Positions 1 through 10,142 of a DNA stretch of 64,000 bases are shown piece after piece; positions within the stretch are counted from its first letter, which is position 1, and every line of letters begins with the position of its first letter. Both the position numbers and the translations under genes were made by a program. Source of the stretch: Aquibium sp. A9E412 (GTDB lineage Bacteria; Pseudomonadota; Alphaproteobacteria; Rhizobiales; Rhizobiaceae); the NCBI RefSeq assembly GCF_030398335.1, contig NZ_JAOAOP010000009.1:37307-101306 (forward strand). The letters run 5' to 3'. A model generated the notes under the pieces. It was not told the origin of the DNA, ran no database searches, and was given only the letters and a program-made list of their open reading frames with translations.

Positions 1-172
1 CATCCCCCGGCTACCGGCCGCCGGCTCCACAGGTCGTGCAGTGGCCGGCGCCGCCATCCGGAACCGCTCGCCGGCCACCCCGACCGTAGCTCCGACACCC
101 GTCATGCACCAAGACGGAAACCGGACCACTTGATTGGCGCAGCTTCGCGCCATGGTCCCACGCTATCGCGTC

Positions 173-1033
173 CTAGGTTGATGCGGCACGGATCGCCGAC
201 CGGCACGCAATCAGTTGCCCAGCGAAGCGCTGCGCACGCTCCTGCTCTTCCTCGCTCGGCGCGCGCGCTGCGAAGTCAAGATAGCAGTCGAGCAACAGTT
301 CGCATAACGCCGCAGCCCGTCCGGTGACGTCCGGAGCCACGCCCGCCTTCAGCAGCGGCGATTGACCGAACGGTTTTCGCGTGTTCGCAGCGACCCGACC
401 GCGCGCTTGTTCCGCAGCAGCGGCGAAATCCGGAGCTTCCTCAGCCTGACGGGACGCCGCCAAGGCCAGCAGGTGCTCCGCAAGTCTCTGCTCCAGTTCC
501 GGCAGACCAGTCGCGGTCATACACCGGTTTCGATCTTTTTCTGCATGGAACGCCCGTCGCCGCTCACGGCGCAGTGTGGTCAGATGTCCGAGCTCCTCGC
601 GCGCCATCTGCTCGGCAGCCAGACGCAGCTTGCCGTCGTCAGCCTGTGCCGCGACATAGGTCCAGAAAAGGAACGCCCGCTCCTCGTTCCGCACGGCCAT
701 GGAAAACATCCGATAAGCACTCAGCAGTTCGGCCGCGACGCTGCTTGCCCCCTCGTCGTCAAACGTTCCCGCCGGCTGCCATCTGAGTTTGCTCAGGTCC
801 GGCTTTGCGCCGCTCGTCCGTTCCGACCACTCGACGACGGTGTTGAGGTGCTGTGCCTCCTCCTCGGCCAGCCGCTCGAAAACGGCAACGAGGTCGGGCT
901 GCCGTTCGCGACGCATCCGGTCGGCCAACTCCGTGTAGTTCGCGATCGCTTCCTGCTCCATGCGGCTGGCAATGGCGAACAGCTCTTCCATCGTCTCGAC
1001 GGCACCGAACGGCTCTGAGCTGAGCAGCGACAC
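173..1033 (-). CDS. Ferritin-like diiron protein (rubrerythrin-type domain) divergent from nos operon
   Basis: A GTG start is chosen because a strong ribosome site (GGGAGG) lies 6 bases before it; the open frame continues upstream but without such a signal. The 286-residue product has a four-helix ferritin-like domain at about residues 15-165. All the usual diiron ligands are visible: E26 in an E-x6-Y pattern, E59/H62 (ExxH), E117 or E118, and E147/H150 (ExxH). There is no rubredoxin-type Cys4 iron site. The C-terminal 110 residues are helical and of unknown role. Rubrerythrin-like proteins handle peroxide, oxygen or iron, but the substrate here is unknown. It is transcribed away from nosR and shares a 170-base upstream region holding an FNR/NnrR-like box, which suggests expression under low oxygen or denitrification (inference). 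Confidence 0.75.
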   Translation of the reverse strand: MSLLSSEPFGAVETMEELFAIASRMEQEAIANYTELADRMRRERQPDLVAVFERLAEEEAQHLNTVVEWSERTSGAKPDLSKLRWQPAGTFDDEGASSVAAELLSAYRMFSMAVRNEERAFLFWTYVAAQADDGKLRLAAEQMAREELGHLTTLRRERRRAFHAEKDRNRCMTATGLPELEQRLAEHLLALAASRQAEEAPDFAAAAEQARGRVAANTRKPFGQSPLLKAGVAPDVTGRAAALCELLLDCYLDFAARAPSEEEQERAQRFAGQLIACRSAIRAAST

Positions 1034-1086
1034 GGGGAACCTCCCTTCAGGCGCGACAAAACTGCCACATCGGCGATCAGATGGGT

Positions 1087-1100
1087 TTGTTCCAGCGCAA
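1087..1100. promoter_or_regulatory. Candidate FNR/NnrR-type box between the ferritin-like gene and nosR
   Basis: The sequence TTGTTCCAGCGCAA fits the TTG-N8-CAA skeleton of Crp/Fnr-family sites, and its right half (CGCAA) matches the NnrR-type half site; the left half is imperfect. It sits about 100 bases before the nosR start and 54 bases before the ferritin-like gene. Such sites normally control nos genes in alphaproteobacteria. The skeleton alone is short enough to occur by chance. Confidence 0.4.
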
Positions 1101-1202
1101 AGACACCACAGCGAGAATGCCGAATGAAAGGGCAACCGGCCCCCGACCGCACGCTGCCCCCGCGCGGTGACCCAGGCGCCCAACGAGGAGCCCGCCAACC
1201 GA

Positions 1203-3536
1203 ATGCCCTCGAACCGTCTTCTCAAGCCATGCCACTTCGTGGTGCTCCGCGTGGCACGACTTGTGCTCCATGTCGTGGCTTTCGCGTTTGTCGTTGCCAT
1301 CGCAACGTCGTGCGACGCTGCTGCCGCCGACCGTCTCCAGCAGTATCTGACGGAGGCTGAGCCAGGCGAACTGTTCGAGGATGCCGACCAGTTCGGCGCA
1401 CCGAGCGGCGATCCGCCCATTGCGCCAGTCTATCGGGACGACGTTCTGGTGGGTCACGTCTACCTGAATTCCGATTTCACAAGCGCGATCGGCTATTCCG
1501 GCAAACCGATCCACGTCCTGGTCGGGATTGATCCGTCGGGCGTGCTTCGCGGCTTCAAGCTGGTCGAGCATCACGAGCCGATCGTCCTGATTGGCATTCC
1601 AGAAACAGAGGTCATCGAAGCCCTGAATTCGATGATCGGCGAGGACCTCGGCCGCGTCGCCGCCGGCGGTGCCAGCCCGCCGCAGGTGGACATCGTCAGC
1701 GGTGCGACCGTGACCGTGCTCGTTATGGGCGACAGCATCGTCAGGTCCGCCGTCCGGCTCATCCGCAGCAATCGGCTTGGCAGCCAGGCTGGTCCGACAT
1801 CCGAAATCGCGCCGGCGGGCAAGAGGGAGCTCGATCTCTCGCAGACCGCCGTGCGCGACTGGCAGTCTCTGCTCGGAGACGGCTCGGTCCGGAGCTTGCG
1901 ACTGACTGTAGCCGAGGTCAGCGAGGCATTCCGGCGAGCCGGCGAGAACGAGGCCGCGATGCGGCCGGAAACGAGCAATCCCCAGGCGCCGTTCATCGAG
2001 CTCTACATCGCTCCGGCAAGCGTACCGAGCATCGGTCGCAGTCTGCTTGGCGATGTTCAGTATGAGCGACTGCAAGAAAGGTTGCAGCCGGGCCAGCATG
2101 CCGTCGTAGTGGCCGGTGACGGCGCATATTCGTTCAAAGGCTCTGGCTACGTCCGGGGCGGCATATTCGATCGCATCGAGCTTCTCCAGAACGACCAGGG
2201 GGTCCGCTTCCGCGACCGCAATCATACCCGTCTCGGCGATCTGGCCGCCGACGGCGCACCCCGGCTGCGCGAGATCGCGCTCTTCGTCGTTCCCGAGGAT
2301 TTCGACTTCGAAGTCACCGAACCGTGGGAATTGAAGCTTCTGGTGCAACGCAGCGTCGGTGCGCGCGACAAGGCCACGCTCACCTACGACCTGGGCTATG
2401 CGTTGCCAGACCGTTACGTGTCTGACACGCGATCCGAAGTGCTCGCGCCGCCTTCATCCGCCTCCGATCAGCCCGGCCAGACAGACAGCGCCCCCCTCGA
2501 AACCTCCCTGGGCAACGGAGCTGCTCGTCCGACGGACGAGGAGCCACTCTGGCAGCGCATATGGAAGATGAACACCGGCTTCATCGGTATCACGGTTGCC
2601 GCTCTGTTGATCCTGACAGCCATCTTCTTCTTCCAGGACTGGCTGGTTCGGCGCCCGTCGCTCTACGTCTGGGTACGCCGCAGCTATCTCGTTTTCACGC
2701 TGTTCTGGCTCGGCTGGTACGCCAACGCTCAGCTGTCCGTCGTGAACGTTCTGACCTTCACCAATGCGCTGATCACGGATTTTCGTTGGGAGTTCTTCCT
2801 GTCGGCCCCGCTGATCTTCATACTCTGGGCGGCGGTAGCGGCAGGCCTCTTGTTCTGGGGACGGGGACCGTTTTGCGGTTGGCTCTGTCCGTTTGGCGCC
2901 CTTCAGGAGCTTACCAACAACATCGCACAATGGCTGAAGGTGCCGCAGGTCAAGGTCCCCTTCGGGCTCCACGAGCGGCTTTGGCCTGTCAAATATATCA
3001 TCTTTCTCGGCCTTTTCGGCCTGTCATTCTATTCAATTTCGATGGCAGAAATCGCCGCAGAGATAGAACCGTTCAAGACTGCAATAATCCTGAATTTCAT
3101 GCGCGACTGGCCGTTCGTAACCTTCGCTGTCGGGCTTCTCGTCATCGGGCTTTTTATCGAGCGTTTCTACTGCCGCTATCTTTGCCCCCTCGGCGCCGCC
3201 CTCGCCATTCCAGGCCGCATCCGGATGTTCGAGTGGCTGAAGCGCTGGCCCGAATGCGGATCGCCCTGCCAGCGCTGCGCGAAGGATTGTCCCGTTCAGG
3301 CAATTCATCCGGAGGGGCAAATCAACGTCAACGAATGCATCTACTGCATGCATTGCCAAGAACTCTACCACGACGATCATCGCTGTCCGCACATGATCCA
3401 GGTGCGGCTCAAGCGGGAGAAGTTCGAGGCCCTGTCCTCGCCGTCCTCCAGAGGCAAAGGGCCGGCCAAGCCAGTGGTCTCACACAACGGTGCTTCGGTC
3501 GGCGACCCGAGGGCCAAGGAGCAGTCCATCACCTAG
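1203..3536 (+). CDS. nosR: NosR, membrane flavo-iron-sulfur protein for N2O reduction
   Basis: NosR is needed for nos expression and for electron supply to NosZ in the periplasm. The product (777 residues from this ATG; a GTG 12 codons earlier is possible) begins with a signal/anchor segment ending near an A-rich site. It has a periplasmic FMN-binding domain with the flavinylation motif SGATVT at about residues 166-171, and then about six membrane helices from residue 460. Two CxxxCP-type motifs (FCGWLCP, YCRYLCP) are followed by a C-terminal cytoplasmic double [4Fe-4S] region with Cys clusters CGSPCQRCAKDCP and CIYCMHC. Length is normal for the family. It is the first gene of nosRZDFYLX; NosX, encoded last, is the expected flavin transferase for the SGAT threonine. 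Confidence 0.96.
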   Translation: MPSNRLLKPCHFVVLRVARLVLHVVAFAFVVAIATSCDAAAADRLQQYLTEAEPGELFEDADQFGAPSGDPPIAPVYRDDVLVGHVYLNSDFTSAIGYSGKPIHVLVGIDPSGVLRGFKLVEHHEPIVLIGIPETEVIEALNSMIGEDLGRVAAGGASPPQVDIVSGATVTVLVMGDSIVRSAVRLIRSNRLGSQAGPTSEIAPAGKRELDLSQTAVRDWQSLLGDGSVRSLRLTVAEVSEAFRRAGENEAAMRPETSNPQAPFIELYIAPASVPSIGRSLLGDVQYERLQERLQPGQHAVVVAGDGAYSFKGSGYVRGGIFDRIELLQNDQGVRFRDRNHTRLGDLAADGAPRLREIALFVVPEDFDFEVTEPWELKLLVQRSVGARDKATLTYDLGYALPDRYVSDTRSEVLAPPSSASDQPGQTDSAPLETSLGNGAARPTDEEPLWQRIWKMNTGFIGITVAALLILTAIFFFQDWLVRRPSLYVWVRRSYLVFTLFWLGWYANAQLSVVNVLTFTNALITDFRWEFFLSAPLIFILWAAVAAGLLFWGRGPFCGWLCPFGALQELTNNIAQWLKVPQVKVPFGLHERLWPVKYIIFLGLFGLSFYSISMAEIAAEIEPFKTAIILNFMRDWPFVTFAVGLLVIGLFIERFYCRYLCPLGAALAIPGRIRMFEWLKRWPECGSPCQRCAKDCPVQAIHPEGQINVNECIYCMHCQELYHDDHRCPHMIQVRLKREKFEALSSPSSRGKGPAKPVVSHNGASVGDPRAKEQSIT

Positions 3537-3554
3537 AGCGAAAGGAGAAGAGCC

Positions 3555-5477
3555 ATGCCTTCGAACGAGAAAAAATCCGGTGTCAGCAGACGCCAATTGC
3601 TGGGCAGCACTGCCGCTGTGGCGGCCGCGGGCGCGACGGGAGCCGGCAGCGCACTGATGGTCGGGGCCGGGAGCGTCACGCCGGCGGCCGCGCAGTCCGG
3701 CTCCGGCACCCAAGGCTATGAAGTGAGGCCGGGAGAGCTCGACGAGTACTACGTCTTCTTCTCGAGCGGCCAGACTGGCGAGATCCGCGTCGTCGGCGCC
3801 CCCTCCATGCGCGAGATGATGCGCATCCCGGTTTTTAACCGCGACAGCGCGACCGGCTGGGGTCAGACCAACGAGAGCATCAAGGTCATGACGGAGGGCC
3901 TGCTGCCCGAAACACGGGAGTTCCTGAAGGATCGGGGAGGCATATTCTTCAACGGAGATCTGCATCATCCTCATCCTTCCCAGACCGACGGCACCTACGA
4001 CGGCCGCTATCTTTATGCGAACGACAAGGCGAACACCCGTGTCTGTCGCATACGGCTCGATGTGATGAAATGCGACAAGATCATCGAGCTGCCAAACCAG
4101 CATACGGTGCACGGACTGCGCGTGCAGAAGTACCCAAAGACCGGCTACGTCTTCTGCAATGGCGAAGACCGCGTCCCGGTCCCCAACGACGGCACCACGA
4201 TGGGTGACCCTGACAGCTATCGCGCGATCTTCACCGCAGTCGACGGTGAGACCATGAAGATCGCGTGGCAGGTGATGGTGGACGGCAATCTCGACAACGT
4301 CGATGCCGATTATCAGGGCAAGTACGCGTTTGCGACCTGCTACAACTCGGAGGAAGGTTTCAACCTCCCCGAAATGATGGCAAACGAGCAGGACTGGATC
4401 GTCATCTTCAACCTGAAGCGGATCGAGGACGCCGTCGCCGCCGGCGACTACCAGGAGATCAACGGTGTCCCGGTGATCGACGGCCGCAAGGGATCGCCCT
4501 ACACGCGCTACGTCCCCGTTCCCAACAGCCCGCACGGCATCAACACCGCGCCGGACGGCATCCACGTTGTCGCCAACGGCAAGTTGTCGCCCACCGTCAC
4601 CGTCTTCGACGTGCGCAGGTTCGATGATCTGTTCGACGACAAGATCGAGCCACGCGACACGGTCGTCGCCGAACCGGAGCTCGGTCTCGGCCCCCTCCAC
4701 ACGGCCTATGACGGCCGCGGGAACGCCTATACGACCCTGTTCATCGACAGCCAGATCTGCAAGTGGAACATCGAGGACGCCAAGCGCGCCTTCGCCGGTG
4801 AGCAGGTCGATCCGATCCGACAGAAACTCGATGTGCACTACCAGCCCGGTCACAATCATACCTCGATGGGCCAGACCCGTGAGGCTGATGGCAAATGGCT
4901 GATTTCGCTGAACAAGTTCTCAAAGGATCGTTATCTCAACGTCGGCCCCCTCAAGCCGGAGAACGATCAGCTGATCGACATCTCCGGAGATGAGATGGTG
5001 CTCGTGCACGACAATCCGACCTTTGCCGAACCGCATGACGCGACCATCGTCCACCGGTCGAAGATCAATCCGCTCCATGTCTGGAACCGCGACGATCCGT
5101 TCTTCGCCGACGCCGTGCAGCAGGCGAACGCCGACGGTGTGGATCTGGCCACCGCCGCGGATGTCGTTCGCGACGGCAACAAGGTTCGCGTCTACATGAC
5201 GTCGGTGGCACCGGCCTTCAGTCTTGAGACGTTCACCGTCCGGCAAGGCGACGAGGTCACCGTTTACGTGACGAACATCGACGATATCGAAGATCTGACG
5301 CACGGCTTCTCGATCGTCAACTACGGCATCAACATGGAAGTGGCGCCGCAGGCAACCGCGTCTGTCACGTTCACGGCAAGCAAGCCGGGCGTCTATTGGT
5401 ACTACTGCTCGTGGTTCTGTCATGCCCTGCACATGGAGATGAAGGGGCGCATGTTCGTTGAACCGCAAGGCGTCTGA
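3555..5477 (+). CDS. nosZ: Nitrous oxide reductase NosZ (clade I, Tat-exported)
   Basis: NosZ is the terminal reductase that converts N2O to N2 in the periplasm. The 640-residue protein starts after an AAAGGAG ribosome site. Its N-terminus is a Tat signal with the twin arginine in SRRQLLG and an Ala-rich stretch, the mark of clade I enzymes. The seven-bladed propeller carries the CuZ histidines, seen in [36 protein letters not shown] and GHNHTSMG. The C-terminal cupredoxin domain holds the CuA motif [12 protein letters not shown] (two Cys, His, Met) at about residues 617-630. No key residue is missing. It lies 18 bases behind nosR, in one operon with its maturation genes. Confidence 0.98.
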   Translation: MPSNEKKSGVSRRQLLGSTAAVAAAGATGAGSALMVGAGSVTPAAAQSGSGTQGYEVRPGELDEYYVFFSSGQTGEIRVVGAPSMREMMRIPVFNRDSATGWGQTNESIKVMTEGLLPETREFLKDRGGIFFNGDLHHPHPSQTDGTYDGRYLYANDKANTRVCRIRLDVMKCDKIIELPNQHTVHGLRVQKYPKTGYVFCNGEDRVPVPNDGTTMGDPDSYRAIFTAVDGETMKIAWQVMVDGNLDNVDADYQGKYAFATCYNSEEGFNLPEMMANEQDWIVIFNLKRIEDAVAAGDYQEINGVPVIDGRKGSPYTRYVPVPNSPHGINTAPDGIHVVANGKLSPTVTVFDVRRFDDLFDDKIEPRDTVVAEPELGLGPLHTAYDGRGNAYTTLFIDSQICKWNIEDAKRAFAGEQVDPIRQKLDVHYQPGHNHTSMGQTREADGKWLISLNKFSKDRYLNVGPLKPENDQLIDISGDEMVLVHDNPTFAEPHDATIVHRSKINPLHVWNRDDPFFADAVQQANADGVDLATAADVVRDGNKVRVYMTSVAPAFSLETFTVRQGDEVTVYVTNIDDIEDLTHGFSIVNYGINMEVAPQATASVTFTASKPGVYWYYCSWFCHALHMEMKGRMFVEPQGV

Positions 5478-5480
5478 CGC

Positions 5481-6866
5481 ATGCTGCGCAGCATGAGGTC
5501 GATCGGGCTCCTGATGGTGGCGGCGTTCGCCGCCGCCATCATGACTGCGCCCGCATGGGCAAAGGTGATCGAACATCCCGCGGGCGCGGGCAGTCTGCAG
5601 GCGGTGATCGACGGGGCATCGCCGGGAGATATCATCCGCCTTGCGACGGGTGTGCACACGGGACCGGTGGAGATCGAGACGCGCGTGACGCTTGAAGGCG
5701 CACCAGGAGCGATCCTCAGGGGGGGCGGAAAAGGCAGCGTCATCACCGTCTCTGCGCCGATGGCCTCGGTCCGCGGCCTCGAGATCAGGGGATCGGGCCT
5801 GAACCTGTACGACATGGACTCGGGCATCTTCATCGCTCAGACGGCGACAGGTGCACGCGTGGAAAACAATATCCTGATCGGCAACCTCGTCGGGATTTAC
5901 GTTCACGGGGCGGCGAACTCGCTGATCAAGGGCAACAGGATCGTCGGTCGGCGCGAAGGCCGCACAAGCGAGGCAGGCGACGGCATCTCCGTGTGGAATG
6001 CTCCGGGTGCTCGGGTTGTCGAAAATTCCGTCAGCTATGGCAGGGATGGCATCTTTACCAAGACGAGCGAACGCAACGTCTTCAGAAACAACACGCTCCG
6101 GAACGTCCGTTTCGGCATTCACTACATGTACACGAACGACAGCGAGGTGAGCGGCAACCTGTCGATCGACAACAACATCGGCTACGCCATCATGTTCTCC
6201 CAAGGGTTGCACGTGACGGAGAACATCTCGGAGGGGGACCGGGATCACGGCCTGCTTTTGAACTACGCAAACGGTTCGGTGATCACCGGCAACGTCGTCC
6301 GCGGACGCCTTTTGCCGATCGAACGGTGGACGGCTGCGGCGCGGGTTGGCGGAACCCACGGCCTGCCGACCGAGCGCGACGCCGCTTCGGAGAGCCCGTC
6401 GCAAGGCACGCGCCTCGGCCCGGAGAAATGCGTCTTTATCTACAATGCGAACGGCAACCGCTTTACCGAGAACTGGTTCGAGGGTTGTGCGATCGGCATC
6501 CACTTTACAGCGGGCTCCGAAAGCAACGCGATGTCGGGCAATGCGTTCATTCGCAACCGCAACCAGGTCAAGTATGTCGGGACCCGGTATCTCGACTGGT
6601 CACACGATGGCCGGGGCAACTACTGGAGCGACAATCCGGCCTTCGACCTCGACGGCGACGGAATCGCAGACAAGCCGTACCGGCCCAACGGCCTCGTCGA
6701 CAAGGTGCTGTGGACTGCGCCGCAGGCGAAGATTCTCGTCAACAGCCCAGCCGTCCAAGTGATCCGCTGGGCGCAGGCGCGGTTCCCGGCATTGCTGCCT
6801 GGCGGCGTGGTCGACAGCCGCCCGCTGATGGCGCCACCCCTTGATCGGGAGATCGAGCACCGATGA
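5481..6866 (+). CDS. nosD: NosD, periplasmic beta-helix copper/sulfur maturation protein
   Basis: NosD works with the NosFY ABC transporter in assembling the CuZ copper-sulfide centre of NosZ. The 461-residue protein has a Sec signal peptide ending near AWA at residue 28, followed by a right-handed parallel beta-helix of repeated N-N / G-N turns (PbH1 type, about residues 60-330), as in all NosD/CASH-domain proteins. Its ATG is 3 bases past the nosZ stop, and its end overlaps nosF by 4 bases (ATGA), so translation is probably coupled. Length is typical of the family. Confidence 0.95.
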   Translation: MLRSMRSIGLLMVAAFAAAIMTAPAWAKVIEHPAGAGSLQAVIDGASPGDIIRLATGVHTGPVEIETRVTLEGAPGAILRGGGKGSVITVSAPMASVRGLEIRGSGLNLYDMDSGIFIAQTATGARVENNILIGNLVGIYVHGAANSLIKGNRIVGRREGRTSEAGDGISVWNAPGARVVENSVSYGRDGIFTKTSERNVFRNNTLRNVRFGIHYMYTNDSEVSGNLSIDNNIGYAIMFSQGLHVTENISEGDRDHGLLLNYANGSVITGNVVRGRLLPIERWTAAARVGGTHGLPTERDAASESPSQGTRLGPEKCVFIYNANGNRFTENWFEGCAIGIHFTAGSESNAMSGNAFIRNRNQVKYVGTRYLDWSHDGRGNYWSDNPAFDLDGDGIADKPYRPNGLVDKVLWTAPQAKILVNSPAVQVIRWAQARFPALLPGGVVDSRPLMAPPLDREIEHR

Positions 6867-7780
6867 ACGATACAGTCCAGGTGACCGGCGTTTCCAAGTC
6901 CTACGGCGAACTGCGCGCCGTAACGGACATCACGTGCAATTTCGGCGCAGGCGAAACGGTCGCGCTCGTCGGGCACAACGGTGCTGGCAAGACGACCCTG
7001 ATCAAGCTTATGCTGGGGCTGATCCGGCCGACTTCCGGCACCATCCGTGTTCTTGGAGAGGACCCGTCGGCCGGACAGTTCGAAGCGCGACGGAGCCTCG
7101 GATACCTCCCCGAGAACGTCGCCTTCAACATGGCCCTGACGGGGCGTGAAATCCTGGCGTTCTATGCCCGGCTGAAACGGGTTCCGTTGACGACGACCGA
7201 CGTCCTTTTGGAGCGCGTCGGGCTCGACACGGCAGCGAACAGGCGCGTCGGCACGTATTCCAAAGGAATGCGGCAACGGCTCGGTCTCGCACAGGCGCTT
7301 CTCGGCCGACCGCGGGTGTTGCTTCTGGACGAGCCGACCACAGGCCTCGACCCGGCGCTACGCCGCAGTTTCTACGACATCGTCGACGAACTGAGGACGG
7401 ATGGCGCCACGGTGCTTCTGTCTTCTCACGCGCTCACCGAGCTGGAAGGCCGGGCCGACCGCGTCGTCATTGTCGACAATGGCGTGAAAATTGCCGACGG
7501 CACAATCGAGGACCTTCGCCGGATAGCACGACTGCCCACGCGAATCCGTGTGAAGGTCATAGAAGCGCCCGACCTGGTCGACACGTGGGCACGCGCGGGA
7601 GGCTGGCGACGCATCAACGGCCGTTTGATGGAGGTTGAAGCAGGTCCGGAAGAGAAGATCGCGTTGCTGCGAAGCGCAGCGTCACCCGATGCGCCTGTGG
7701 CCGATCTGGACGTCATTCCGCCGTCACTCGACGAGCTCTATGCCCATTTCCTCAGCGCTTCGCGGGAGATCTCAGAATGA
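6863..7780 (+). CDS. nosF: NosF, ABC transporter ATP-binding subunit
   Basis: NosF is the cytoplasmic ATPase that drives the NosDFY complex supplying sulfur or copper to NosZ maturation. The 305-residue protein shows Walker A GHNGAGKTT at about residues 37-45, signature motif YSKGMRQRLGLAQ at about 132-144, Walker B VLLLDEPTTGLDP directly after, and the H-loop in LLSSHALTELE. It overlaps nosD at its start and nosY at its end by 4 bases each. All motifs are intact, so it should be active. Confidence 0.96.
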   Translation: MNDTVQVTGVSKSYGELRAVTDITCNFGAGETVALVGHNGAGKTTLIKLMLGLIRPTSGTIRVLGEDPSAGQFEARRSLGYLPENVAFNMALTGREILAFYARLKRVPLTTTDVLLERVGLDTAANRRVGTYSKGMRQRLGLAQALLGRPRVLLLDEPTTGLDPALRRSFYDIVDELRTDGATVLLSSHALTELEGRADRVVIVDNGVKIADGTIEDLRRIARLPTRIRVKVIEAPDLVDTWARAGGWRRINGRLMEVEAGPEEKIALLRSAASPDAPVADLDVIPPSLDELYAHFLSASREISE

Positions 7781-8604
7781 GAAACCTGATGATCGTCGCC
7801 CGCAAGGAGATCCAGGAAGGACTGCGCAATCGCTGGGTGCTTGCCACGACGCTGTTGCTGGCAGCGCTTGCGCTGACGCTCACATTCCTTGGCAGCGCTC
7901 CCACCGGCAACGTCGATGTGCCGTCCCTGGAAGTTGTCACCGTCAGCCTCTCCAGCCTGACGATCTTCCTCGTCCCTCTGATCGCGTTGCTGATTTCGCA
8001 TGACGCGATCGTCGGCGAGATGGAGCGCGGCACGATGCTGCTTCTCCTGAGCTATCCGATCGGACGTTGGCAGGTGATCGGCGGCAAGTTCATCGGCCAC
8101 GTCGCCATTCTTGCCTTTGCGACGCTGCTCGGCTACGGCGCTGCCGCAGCGGCGCTTTTTGCCACGACCGCCGGCATCGATGACGCGAGTTGGATCGCTT
8201 TCGCGTCTATGGTCCTTTCGTCGGTCCTGCTCGGTTCTGTGTTCATAGCTCTGGGCTATCTCGTCAGTGCGCTCGTCCAGGAGCGCGGGACTGCCGGCGG
8301 CATCGCCGTCGGCATCTGGCTGCTTTTCGTCCTGCTCTACGACATGGCCTTGCTTGGCCTGCTTGTCGTCGATCAGGGGCGGATCGTCGGAGGCGGCGCC
8401 CTGAACGCGCTGCTGCTAGCGAACCCGACGGACGTATACCGCCTGCTCAACCTGACCTCCGGCGATGTGAGCGCGCTGTCGGGGATGGGCAGCGCGGTGC
8501 AGCAGGCTGCACTTCCTGCCGGTGCGCTGATCGCCGCTCTGATCGCGTGGACAGCCGTGCCGCTGACCGGCGCTGCCGTCGTCTTTGCAAGGAGGGAGCT
8601 GTGA
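7777..8604 (+). CDS. nosY: NosY, ABC transporter permease
   Basis: NosY is the membrane part of the NosDFY transporter. The 275-residue protein has six hydrophobic segments: about residues 20-40, 52-72, 103-128, 140-165, 172-192 and 245-268. A conserved cytoplasmic stretch, DAIVGEMERGTMLLLLSYPI, follows helix 2 and is typical of the ABC-2 family. The start overlaps nosF (ATGA), and the stop overlaps the GTG start of nosL. Confidence 0.95.
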   Translation: MRNLMIVARKEIQEGLRNRWVLATTLLLAALALTLTFLGSAPTGNVDVPSLEVVTVSLSSLTIFLVPLIALLISHDAIVGEMERGTMLLLLSYPIGRWQVIGGKFIGHVAILAFATLLGYGAAAAALFATTAGIDDASWIAFASMVLSSVLLGSVFIALGYLVSALVQERGTAGGIAVGIWLLFVLLYDMALLGLLVVDQGRIVGGGALNALLLANPTDVYRLLNLTSGDVSALSGMGSAVQQAALPAGALIAALIAWTAVPLTGAAVVFARREL

Positions 8605-9143
8605 GGCACCGGATGACCGTCATCGCCATTGCAGCAGCCTTGGGCCTGGTCGCGTGCGGTGACGACGGCCCTCAGGAAGCGCCGGGTCCCTTCGCGTTGA
8701 CGGAAGAAGCCGTCGGCCGCTACTGCGGAATGAACGTGATTGATCACCCGGGACCGAAAGGCCAGATCATCCTCGGCGCCATCCCAGAGCCGATCTGGTT
8801 CTCGTCTGCGCGTGATGCCGTGGCCTTCACCATGCTCGCGGAGGAACCAAAGAACGTTGCCGCCATATATGTGTCCGACATGGCAAAGGCGCCAAGCTGG
8901 CAGCAGCCCGGCCCGGAGAACTGGATCGAAGCCCGCGCCGCATTCTACGTGATCGGCAGCGCGGTGAAGGGCGGCATGGGAGCGCTCGAGACCGTCCCGT
9001 TTTCGACACGGGCGACTGCCGAAGCATTCTCGAATGAAAACGGCGGCCAGGTGGTCGTCTTCGACGAAATCCCGACCGCGTACGTCCTCGGCTCCGCCGG
9101 ATCGGAACCAGCCGCAACGGACACTGTTGGATCGACGGACTAG
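8601..9143 (+). CDS. nosL: NosL, copper-binding lipoprotein chaperone
   Basis: NosL is an outer-membrane-type lipoprotein that delivers Cu(I) to the NosZ assembly complex. The 180-residue product has a short signal ending in the lipobox LVAC, so the lipidated Cys is at about residue 19. It also carries the family copper motif CGM with conserved surroundings (YCGMNVIDHPGPKGQI, residues 44-59). The GTG start overlaps the nosY stop and has the ribosome site GGAGGGAGCT; an ATG four codons later is an alternative. The C-terminal 15 residues are low-complexity Ala/Thr/Ser. Confidence 0.93.
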   Translation: MRHRMTVIAIAAALGLVACGDDGPQEAPGPFALTEEAVGRYCGMNVIDHPGPKGQIILGAIPEPIWFSSARDAVAFTMLAEEPKNVAAIYVSDMAKAPSWQQPGPENWIEARAAFYVIGSAVKGGMGALETVPFSTRATAEAFSNENGGQVVVFDEIPTAYVLGSAGSEPAATDTVGSTD

Positions 9144-9152
9144 AGAGCGGCC

Positions 9153-10142
9153 ATGCAGAAAATCAACCGCCGTCGTTTCATCGCCATTGGCGCAGCTGCC
9201 GCGGGTTGCGGTCTTCCGCTTCTCCATGCGTCGTCTGCCCAGTCATCCACTGCGGTGACCTGGCGCGGACAGGCGCTCGGCGCGCAAGCGTCCCTGGTGA
9301 TCCACCACCATGATCGCAATGCCGCGGCGCGACTGGTGCGGCAGGTGGTCACCGAAGTGGAGCGGCTGGAACGGGTGTTCAGCCTCTACCTTCCGGATTC
9401 CGCGCTTTCGAGATTGAACCGGTTTGGTGCGCTTGCCGCACCGCCATCCGACTTGGTCGCTCTGCTGCAGACATGTCGCGAGGTCTGGGAACTGACCAAT
9501 GGCGCGTTCGATCCCACGGTACAGCCGCTTTGGAGATTGCTGAGCGAGCATTTCGCACGACCCGACGCGGACCCGGCCGGACCGAATCCGGGCCAGATTG
9601 CCGACGCACTGGCGCTCGTCGGCTTCGACAAGGTGATCTTCGACCGCAACCGGGTTGCACTCAAGCGTCGTGGCGCTGCGCTGACGCTCAATGGTATCGC
9701 ACAAGGCTACATAACAGACCGTGCCGTCGATATCCTGCGGCGCGGTGGGATCGAGAACAGCCTGGTCGATATCGGTGAGATCCGTGCACTTGGGCAGCAT
9801 CCGGCTCGTGGCGCGTGGCGCGTCGGTATCGAGGCCACCGACGATCGCGCGCGACAGCCGGCTTTCCTCGAACTCGTGAACAACGCCGTGGCAACGTCCA
9901 GTCCCGACGGGTTCGCCTTCGACCCTGCCGGTTCCTTCAATCACCTCCTGAATCCGCGCAGCGGGGCCAGCGCCAACAACCACCAGAGCGTGACCGTGCT
10001 CGCCCCGGAGGCAGTCCTGGCCGACGCCTTCTCGACGGGCTTCAGCTTGATGACGTACGACGCTGTCGCGAGCATCGCGCCAACAATCCCGCGGCTGCAG
10101 GTGCATCTGACGAACGAGTCCGGATCGCGCGACTTGCCCTGA
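9153..10142 (+). CDS. nosX: NosX, ApbE-family FAD:protein FMN transferase
   Basis: NosX is predicted to attach FMN covalently to the SGAT threonine of NosR in the periplasm. The 329-residue protein has a Tat signal (RRRFIAIG followed by an Ala/Gly-rich core) and the ApbE fold. The FAD/Mg-binding segment includes LTLNGIAQGYITDRAVDIL at about residues 178-196, followed by a NSLVDIGEIRALG-type loop and the late DAFSTGFSLM motif. It is the last gene of the nos operon, 9 bases after nosL, and is followed by a convergent gene. Confidence 0.94.
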   Translation: MQKINRRRFIAIGAAAAGCGLPLLHASSAQSSTAVTWRGQALGAQASLVIHHHDRNAAARLVRQVVTEVERLERVFSLYLPDSALSRLNRFGALAAPPSDLVALLQTCREVWELTNGAFDPTVQPLWRLLSEHFARPDADPAGPNPGQIADALALVGFDKVIFDRNRVALKRRGAALTLNGIAQGYITDRAVDILRRGGIENSLVDIGEIRALGQHPARGAWRVGIEATDDRARQPAFLELVNNAVATSSPDGFAFDPAGSFNHLLNPRSGASANNHQSVTVLAPEAVLADAFSTGFSLMTYDAVASIAPTIPRLQVHLTNESGSRDLP

